Shown here piece by piece: positions 52,644 to 62,195 of a stretch of DNA of 64,000 bases. The stretch is from Auanema rhodensis (taxonomy: Eukaryota > Nematoda > Chromadorea > Rhabditida > Rhabditidae). The translations under genes were made by a program, and so were the position numbers. The DNA is taken from assembly GCA_964057225.1 (NCBI GenBank), contig OZ059895.1, positions 2,914,001 through 2,978,000 of the forward strand. Direction: 5' to 3'. Position 1 is the first letter of the stretch, and each line of letters opens with the position of its first letter. Below the pieces are notes generated by a model. That model saw only the letters and a program-made list of their open reading frames with translations. It did no database searches and had not been told where the DNA came from.

Positions 52644-54533
52644 ATATCATATGTTGAACACTATGTTGGAAAGATTTTAATTCAGATTTTCTAACTTTTA
52701 TTCAGTTTGTTTTTTAAACTTTGATTAAGAACTTTGATTTTTGTACACCCATAAATTATACGCAGCACAGGTTACCCTTAAATAATGAACTGACCGACTA
52801 ATCAGACATGGATCTTTCCTAGTTCTGTTGCTTGAATGGATGTTTTCCTACGTAGGCTAGTAAAACATGCCCTTCAAAGCATCAGAACATGTGATCACAT
52901 TCCAATTTTTTTGTATCTATCTTGTAAAGATAGTAATTATATCATATGTTGAACACTATGTTGGAAAGATTTTAATTCAGATTTTCTAACTTTTATTCAG
53001 TTTGTTTTTTAAACTTTGATTAAGAACTTTGATTTTTGTACACCCATAAATTATACGCAGCACAGGTTACCCTTGAATAATGAACTGACCGACTAATCAG
53101 ACATGGATCTTTCCTAGTTCTGTTGCTTAAATGGATGTTTTCCTACGTAGGCTAGTAAAACATGCCCTTCAAAGCATCAGAACATGTGATCACATTCCAA
53201 TTTTTTTGTATCTATCTTGTAAAGATAGTAATTATATCATATGTTGAACACTATGTTGGAAAGATTTTAATTCAGATTTTCTAACTTTTATTCAGTTTGT
53301 TTTTTAAACTTTGATTAAGAACTTTGATTTTCGTACACCCATAAATTATACGCAGCACAGGTTACCCTTAAATAATGAACTGACCGACTAATCAGACATG
53401 GATCTTTCCTAGTTCTGTTGCTTGAATGGATGTTTTCCTACGTAGGCTAGTAAAACATGCCCTTCAAAGCATCAGAACATGTGATCACATTCCAATTTTT
53501 TTGTATCTATCTTGTAAAGATAGTAATATATCATATGTTGAACACTATGTTGGAAAGATTTTAATTCAGATTTTCTAACTTTCATTCAGTTTGTTTTTTA
53601 AACTTTGATTAAGAACTTTGATTTTTGTACACCCATAAATTATACGCAGCACAGGTTACCCTTGAATAATGAACTGACCGACTAATCAGACATGGATCTT
53701 TCCTAGTTCTGTTGCTTGAATGGATGTTTTCCTACGTAGGCTAGTAAAACATGCCCTTCAAAGCATCAGAACATGTGATCACATTCCAATTTTTTTGTAT
53801 CTATCTTGTAAAGATAGTAATAAACTTTGATTTTTGTACACCCATAAATTATACGCAGCACAGGTTACCCTTAAATAATGAACTGACCGACTAATCAGAC
53901 ATGGATCTTTCCAAGTTCTGTTGCTTGAACGGATGTTTTCCTACGTAGGCTAGTAAAACATGCCCTTCAAAGCATCAGAACATGTGACCACATTCCAATT
54001 TTTTTGTATCTATCTTGTAAAGATAGTAATAAACTTTGATTTTTGTACACCCATAAATTATACGCAGCACAGGTTACCCTTAAATAATGAACTGACCGAC
54101 TAATCAGACATGGATCTTTCCTAGTTCTGTTGCTTGAATGGATGTTTTCCTACGTAGGCTAGTGAAACATGCCCTTCAAAGCATCAGAACATGTGATCAC
54201 ATTCCAATTTTTTTGTATCTATCTTGTAAAGATTGTAATATATCATATGTTGAACACTATGTTGGAAAGATTTTAATTCAGATTTACGAACTTTTATTCA
54301 GTTTGTTTTTTAAACTTTGATTAAGAACTTTGATTTTTGTACACCCATAAATTATACGCAGCACAGGTTACCCTTAAATAATGAACTGACCGACTAATCA
54401 GACATGGATCTTTCCAAGTTCTGTTGCTTGAATGGATGTTTTCCTACGTAGGCTAGTAAAACATGCCCTTCAAAGCATCAGAACATGTGACCACATTCCA
54501 ATTTTTTTGTATCTATCTTGTAAAGATAGTAAT
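52644..54533 (+). repeat. A-A'-A'-I-S-S-H module
   Basis: Last S-S-H module in the window. The first A' tail has a private CTTAAATGG near 53126, removing the usual TTGAATGG. Confidence 0.88.
53822..54239 (+). repeat. Short-monomer pair S-S (7 of 7)
   Basis: Last two short monomers in the window; H follows at 54240. No S monomer occurs in the remaining 9.7 kb. Confidence 0.92.
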
Positions 54534-56301
54534 ATATCATATGTTGAACACTATGTTGGAAAGATTTTAATTCAGATTTTCTAACTTTTATTCAGTTTGT
54601 TTTTTAAACTTTGATTAAGAACTTTGATTTTTTACACCCATAAATTATACGCAGCACAGGTTACCCTTAAATAATGAACTGACCGACTAATCAGACATGG
54701 ATCTTTCCAAGTTCTGTTGCTTGAATGGATGTTTTCCTACGTAGGCTAGTAAAACATGCCCTTCAAAGCATCAGAACATGTGACCACATTCCAATTTTTT
54801 TGTATCTATCTTGTAAAGATAGTAATATATCATATGTTGAACACTATGTTGGAAAGATTTTAATTCAGATTTTTTCAACTTTCACTCAGTTTGTTTTCTA
54901 AACTTTGATTAAGAACCTTGAGTTCTGTACACCCATAAATTATATGCAGCACAGGTTACCCTTAAATAATGAACTGACCGACTAATCAGACATGGATCTT
55001 TCCAAGTTCTGTTGCTTGAATGGATGTTTTCCTACGTAGGCTAGTAAAACATGCCCTTCAAAGCATCAGAACATGTGACCACATTCCAATTTTTTTGTAT
55101 CTATCTTGTAAAGATAGTAATATATCATATGTTGAACACTATGTTGGAAAGATTTTAATTCAGATTTTCTAACTTTTATTCAGTTTGTTTTTTAAACTTT
55201 GATTAAGAACTTTGATTTTTGTACACACATAAATTATACGCAGCACAGGTTACCCTTAAATAATGAACTGACTGTCTAATCAGACATGGATCTTTCCAAG
55301 TTCTGTTGCTTGAATGGATGTTTTCCTACGTAGGCTAGTAAAACATGCCCTTCAAAGCATCAGAACATGTGATCACATTCCAATTTTTTTGTATCTATCT
55401 TGTAAAGATAGTAATATATCATATGTTGAACACTATGTTGGAAAGATTTTAATTCAGATTTTCGAACTTTTATTCAGTTTGTTTTTTAAACTTTGATTAA
55501 GAACTTTGATTTTTGTACACCCATAAATTATACGCAGCACAGGTTACCCTTAATTAATGAACTGACCGACTAATCAGACATGGATCTTTCCAAGTTCTGT
55601 TGCTTGAACGGATGTTTTCCTACGAAGGCTAGTAAAACATGCCCTTCAAAGCATCAGAACATGTGATCACATTCCAATATTTTTGTATCTATCTTGTAAA
55701 GATAGTAATATATCATATGTTGAACACTATGTTGGAAAGATTTTAATTCGGTTTTTTTTTCAACTTTCACTCAGTTTGTTTTCTTAACTTTGATTAAGAA
55801 CCTTGAGTTTTGTACACCCATAAATTATACGCAGCACAGGTTACCCTTAAATAATGAACTGACCGACTAATCAGACATGGATCTTTCCAAGTTCTGTTGC
55901 TTGAACGGATGTTTTCCTACGTAGGCTAGTAAAACATGCCCTTCAAAGCATCAGAACATGTGATCACATTCCAATATTTTTGTATCTATCTTGTAAAGAT
56001 AGTAATATATCATATGTTGAACACTATGTTGGAAAGATTTTAATTCAGATTTTTTCAACTTTCACTCAGTTTGTTTTCTAAACTTTGATTAAGAACTTTG
56101 ATTTTTGTACACCCATAAATTATACGCAGCACAGGTTACCCTTAATTAATGAACTGACCGACTAATCAGACATGGATCTTTCCAAGTTCTGTTGCTTGAA
56201 CGGATGTTTTCCTACGAAGGCTAGTAAAACATGCCCTTCAAAGCATCAGAACATGTGATCACATTCCAATATTTTTGTATCTATCTTGTAAAGATAGTAA
56301 T
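54534..56301 (+). repeat. Transition block A-B-A-F-D-B
   Basis: The A at 54534 has lost one base at TTTTTTACACCC (near 54628). The B has GAGTTCTGTAC like those at 51142 and 52443, with TTATATGCAG. The next A has GTACACACAT. The D near 55710 has an extra T. The final B is a chimera, listed separately. Confidence 0.85.
56007..56301 (+). repeat. Chimeric monomer, B head with F tail
   Basis: The B head (TTCAACTTTCACTC, TTCTAAAC) changes to an F tail: AAGAACTTTGATTTTTG, CTTAATTAATG, CCAAG, AACGG and CCTACGAAGG. The switch lies between about 56085 and 56100. Confidence 0.82.
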
Positions 56302-58364
56302 ATATCATATGTTGAACACTATGTTGGAAAGATTTTAATTCGGTTTTTTTTCAACTTTCACTCAGTTTGTTTTCTTAACTTTGATTAAGAACCTTGAGTT
56401 TTGTACACCCATAAATTATACGCAGCACAGGTTACCCTTAAATAATGAACTGACCGACTAATCAGACATGGATCTTTCCTAGTTCTGTTGCTTGAATGGA
56501 TGTTTTCCTACGTAGGCTAGTAAAACATGCCCTTCAAAGCATCAGAACATGTGATCACATTCCAATATTTTTGTATCTATCTTGTAAAGATAGTAATATA
56601 TCATATGTTGAACACTATGTTGAAAAGATTTTAATTCAGATTTTTTCAACTTTCACTCAGTTTGTTTTCTAAACTTTGATTAAGAACCTTGAGTTTTGTA
56701 CACCCATAAATTATACGCAGCACAGGTTACCCTTAAATAATGAACTGACCGACTAATCAGACATGGATCTTTCCTAGTTCTGTTGCTTGAATGGATGTTT
56801 TCCTACGTAGGCTAGTAAAACATGCCCTTCAAAGCATCAGAACATGTGATCACATTCCAATTTTTTTGTATCTATCTTGTAAAGATAGTAATATATCATA
56901 TGTTGAACACTATGTTGGAAAGATTTTAATTCAGATTTTCGAACTTTTATTCAGTTTGTTTTTCAAACTTTGATTAAGAACTTTGATTTTCGTACACCCA
57001 TAAATTATACGCAGCACAGGTTACCCTTAATTAATGAACTGACCGACTAATCAGACATGGATCTTTCCAAGTTCTGTTGCTTGAACGGATGTTTTCCTAC
57101 GTAGGCTAGTAAAACATGCCCTTCAAAGCATCAGAACATGTGATCACATTCCAATTTTTTTGTATCTATCTTGTAAAGATAGTAATATATCATATGTTGA
57201 ACACTATGTTGGAAAGATTTTAAATCAGATTTTTTCAACTTTCACTCAGTTTGTTTTCTTAACTTTGATTAAGAACCTTGTTGTTCGTACACCCATAAAA
57301 TATACGCAGCACAGGTTACCCTTAAATAATGAACTGACCGACTAATCACACATGGATCTTTCCTAGTTCTGTTGCTTGAATGGATGTTTTCCTACGTAGG
57401 CTAGTAAAACATGCCCTTCAAAGCATCAGAACATGTGATCACATTCCAATTTTTTTGTATCTATCTTGTAAAGATAGTAATTATATCATATGTTGAACAC
57501 TATGTTGGAAAGATTTTAATTCAGATTTTCTAACTTTTATTCAGTTTGTTTTTTAAACTTTGATTAAGAACTTTGATTTTCGTACACCCATAAATTATAC
57601 GCAGCACAGGTTACCCTTAAATAATGAACTGACCGACTAATCAGACATGGATCTTTCCTAGTTCTGTTGCTTGAATGGATGTTTTCCTACGTAGGCTAGT
57701 AAAACATGCCCTTCAAAGCATCAGAACATGTGATCACATTCCAATTTTTTTGTATCTATCTTGTAAAGATAGTAATATATCATATGTTGAACACTATGTT
57801 GGAAAGATTTTAATTCAGATTTTCTAACTTTTATTCAGTTTGTTTTTTAAACTTTGATTAAGAACTTTGATTTTCGTACACCCATAAATTATACGCAGCA
57901 CAGGTTACCCTTAAATAATGAACTGACTGTCTAATCAGACATGGATCTTTCCAAGTTCTGTTGCTTGAATGGATGTTTTCCTACGTAGGCTAGTAAAACA
58001 TGCCCTTCAAAGCATCAGAACATGTGATCACATTCCAATTTTTTTGTATCTATCTTGTAAAGATAGTAATATATCATATGTTGAACACTATGTTGGAAAG
58101 ATTTTAATTCAGATTTTCGAACTTTTATTCAGTTTGTTTTTTAAACTTTGATTAAGAACTTTGATTTTTGTACACCCATAAATTATACGCAGCACAGGTT
58201 ACCCTTAATTAATGAACTGACCGACTAATCAGACATGGATCTTTCCAAGTTCTGTTGCTTGAACGGATGTTTTCCTACGAAGGCTAGTAAAACATGCCCT
58301 TCAAAGCATCAGAACATGTGATCACATTCCAATATTTTTGTATCTATCTTGTAAAGATAGTAAT
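56302..58364 (+). repeat. HOR copy D-B-F-G-A'-A-F, 2063 bp
   Basis: Seven full-length monomers, no short form. Markers: GTTGAAAAG in B (near 56619), CAAACTTTG in the first F, TTTTAAATCAG with GTTCGTAC and AATCACAC in G (57220-57350), and CCTACGAAGG in the second F. Confidence 0.92.
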
Positions 58365-60427
58365 ATATCATATGTTGAACACTATGTTGGAAAGATTTTA
58401 ATTCGGTTTTTTTTCAACTTTCACTCAGTTTGTTTTCTTAACTTTGATTAAGAACCTTGAGTTTTGTACACCCATAAATTATACGCAGCACAGGTTACCC
58501 TTAAATAATGAACTGACCGACTAATCAGACATGGATCTTTCCTAGTTCTGTTGCTTGAATGGATGTTTTCCTACGTAGGCTAGTAAAACATGCCCTTCAA
58601 AGCATCAGAACATGTGATCACATTCCAATATTTTTGTATCTATCTTGTAAAGATAGTAATATATCATATGTTGAACACTATGTTGAAAAGATTTTAATTC
58701 AGATTTTTTCAACTTTCACTCAGTTTGTTTTCTAAACTTTGATTAAGAACCTTGAGTTTTGTACACCCATAAATTATACGCAGCACAGGTTACCCTTAAA
58801 TAATGAACTGACCGACTAATCAGACATGGATCTTTCCTAGTTCTGTTGCTTGAATGGATGTTTTCCTACGTAGGCTAGTAAAACATGCCCTTCAAAGCAT
58901 CAGAACATGTGATCACATTCCAATTTTTTTGTATCTATCTTGTAAAGATAGTAATATATCATATGTTGAACACTATGTTGGAAAGATTTTAATTCAGATT
59001 TTCGAACTTTTATTCAGTTTGTTTTTCAAACTTTGATTAAGAACTTTGATTTTCGTACACCCATAAATTATACGCAGCACAGGTTACCCTTAATTAATGA
59101 ACTGACCGACTAATCAGACATGGATCTTTCCAAGTTCTGTTGCTTGAACGGATGTTTTCCTACGTAGGCTAGTAAAACATGCCCTTCAAAGCATCAGAAC
59201 ATGTGATCACATTCCAATTTTTTTGTATCTATCTTGTAAAGATAGTAATATATCATATGTTGAACACTATGTTGGAAAGATTTTAAATCAGATTTTTTCA
59301 ACTTTCACTCAGTTTGTTTTCTTAACTTTGATTAAGAACCTTGTTGTTCGTACACCCATAAAATATACGCAGCACAGGTTACCCTTAAATAATGAACTGA
59401 CCGACTAATCACACATGGATCTTTCCTAGTTCTGTTGCTTGAATGGATGTTTTCCTACGTAGGCTAGTAAAACATGCCCTTCAAAGCATCAGAACATGTG
59501 ATCACATTCCAATTTTTTTGTATCTATCTTGTAAAGATAGTAATTATATCATATGTTGAACACTATGTTGGAAAGATTTTAATTCAGATTTTCTAACTTT
59601 TATTCAGTTTGTTTTTTAAACTTTGATTAAGAACTTTGATTTTCGTACACCCATAAATTATACGCAGCACAGGTTACCCTTAAATAATGAACTGACCGAC
59701 TAATCAGACATGGATCTTTCCTAGTTCTGTTGCTTGAATGGATGTTTTCCTACGTAGGCTAGTAAAACATGCCCTTCAAAGCATCAGAACATGTGATCAC
59801 ATTCCAATTTTTTTGTATCTATCTTGTAAAGATAGTAATATATCATATGTTGAACACTATGTTGGAAAGATTTTAATTCAGATTTTCTAACTTTTATTCA
59901 GTTTGTTTTTTAAACTTTGATTAAGAACTTTGATTTTCGTACACCCATAAATTATACGCAGCACAGGTTACCCTTAAATAATGAACTGACTGTCTAATCA
60001 GACATGGATCTTCCCAAGTTCTGTTGCTTGAATGGATGTTTTCCTACGTAGGCTAGTAAAACATGCCCTTCAAAGCATCAGAACATGTGATCACATTCCA
60101 ATTTTTTTGTATCTATCTTGTAAAGATAGTAATATATCATATGTTGAACACTATGTTGGAAAGATTTTAATTCAGATTTTCGAACTTTTATTCAGTTTGT
60201 TTTTTAAACTTTGATTAAGAACTTTGATTTTTGTACACCCATAAATTATACGCAGCACAGGTTACCCTTAATTAATGAACTGACCGACTAATCAGACATG
60301 GATCTTTCCAAGTTCTGTTGCTTGAACGGATGTTTTCCTACGAAGGCTAGTGAAACATGCCCTTCAAAGCATCAGAACATGTGATCACATTCCAATATTT
60401 TTGTATCTATCTTGTAAAGATAGTAAT
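58365..60427 (+). repeat. HOR copy D-B-F-G-A'-A-F, 2063 bp
   Basis: Same order and markers, exactly 2063 bp on. The second F tail gains GTGAAAC near 60350, and the tail before it reads CTTCCCAAG rather than CTTTCCAAG. Confidence 0.92.
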
Positions 60428-62195
60428 ATATCATATGTTGAACACTATGTTGGAAAGATTTTAATTCGGTTTTTTTTCAACTTTCACTCAGTTTGTTTTC
60501 TTAACTTTGATTAAGAACCTTGAGTTTTGTACACCCATAAATTATACGCAGCACAGGTTACCCTTAAATAATGAACTGACCGACTAATCAGACATGGATC
60601 TTTCCTAGTTCTGTTGCTTGAATGGATGTTTTCCTACGTAGGCTAGTAAAACATGCCCTTCAAAGCATCAGAACATGTGATCACATTCCAATATTTTTGT
60701 ATCTATCTTGTAAAGATAGTAATATATCATATGTTGAACACTATGTTGAAAAGATTTTAATTCAGATTTTTTCAACTTTCACTCAGTTTGTTTTCTAAAC
60801 TTTGATTAAGAACCTTGAGTTTTGTACAGCCATAAATTATACGCAGCACAGGTTACCCTTAAATAATGAACTGACCGACTAATCAGACATGGATCTTTCC
60901 TAGTTCTGTTGCTTGAATGGATGTTTTCCTACGTAGGCTAGTAAAACATGCCCTTCAAAGCATCAGAACATGTGATCACATTCCAATTTTTTTGTATCTA
61001 TCTTGTAAAGATAGTAATATATCATATGTTGAACACTATGTTGGAAAGATTTTAATTCAGATTTTCGAACTTTTATTCAGTTTGTTTTTTAAACTTTGAT
61101 TAAGAACTTTGATTTTTGTACACCCATAAATTATACGCAGCACAGGTTACCCTTAAATAATGAACTGACCGACTAATCACACATGGATCTTTCCTAGTTC
61201 TGTTGCTTGAATGGATGTTTTCCTACGTAGGCTAGTAAAACATGCCCTTCAAAGCATCAGAACATGTGATCACATTCCAATTTTTTTGTATCTATCTTGT
61301 AAAGATAGTAATTATATCATATGTTGAACACTATGTTGGAAAGATTTTAATTCAGATTTTCTAACTTTTATTCAGTTTGTTTCTTAAACTTTGATTAAGA
61401 ACTTTGATTTTCGTACACCCATAAATTATACGCAGCACAGGTTACCCTTAAATAATGAACTGACCGACTAATCAGACATGGATCTTTCCTAGTTCTGTTG
61501 CTTGAATGGATGTTTTCCTACGTAGGCTAGTAAAACATGCCCTTCAAAGCATCAGAACATGTGATCACATTCCAATTTTTTTGTATCTATCTTGTAAAGA
61601 TAGTAATATATCATATGTTGAACACTATGTTGGAAAGATTTTAATTCAGATTTTCTAACTTTTATTCAGTTTGTTTTTTAAACTTTGATTAAGAACTTTG
61701 ATTTTCGTACACCCATAAATTATACGCAGCACAGGTTACCCTTAAATAATGAACTGACTGTCTAATCAGACATGGATCTTCCCAAGTTCTGTTGCTTGAA
61801 TGGATGTTTTCCTACGTAGGCTAGTAAAACATGCCCTTCAAAGCATCAGAACATGTGATCACATTCCAATTTTTTTGTATCTATCTTGTAAAGATAGTAA
61901 TATATCATATGTTGAACACTATGTTGGAAAGATTTTAATTCAGATTTTCGAACTTTTATTCAGTTTGTTTTTTAAACTTTGATTAAGAACTTTGATTTTT
62001 GTACACCCATAAATTATACGCAGCACAGGTTACCCTTAATTAATGAACTGACCGACTAATCAGACATGGATCTTTCCAAGTTCTGTTGCTTGAACGGATG
62101 TTTTCCTACGAAGGCTAGTGAAACATGCCCTTCAAAGCATCAGAACATGTGATCACATTCCAATATTTTTGTATCTATCTTGTAAAGATAGTAAT
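60428..62195 (+). repeat. Contracted HOR copy D-B-F*-A'-A-F, 1768 bp
   Basis: One monomer (295 bp) shorter than its neighbours. G is missing as a unit and F and G are fused in F* at 61019. The B has GTACAGCC near 60826, shared with the next copy near 62593, so copies 3 and 4 are closest relatives. Confidence 0.9.
61019..61312 (+). repeat. Chimeric monomer F*, F head with G tail
   Basis: F head (TTCGAACTTTTATTC) followed by the G tail: CTTAAATAATG, AATCACAC near 61176, CCTAG and AATGG. The F tail of the other copies (CTTAATTAATG, CCAAG, AACGG) is absent. This is the product expected from in-register exchange between F and the adjacent G, deleting one monomer length. Confidence 0.85.
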
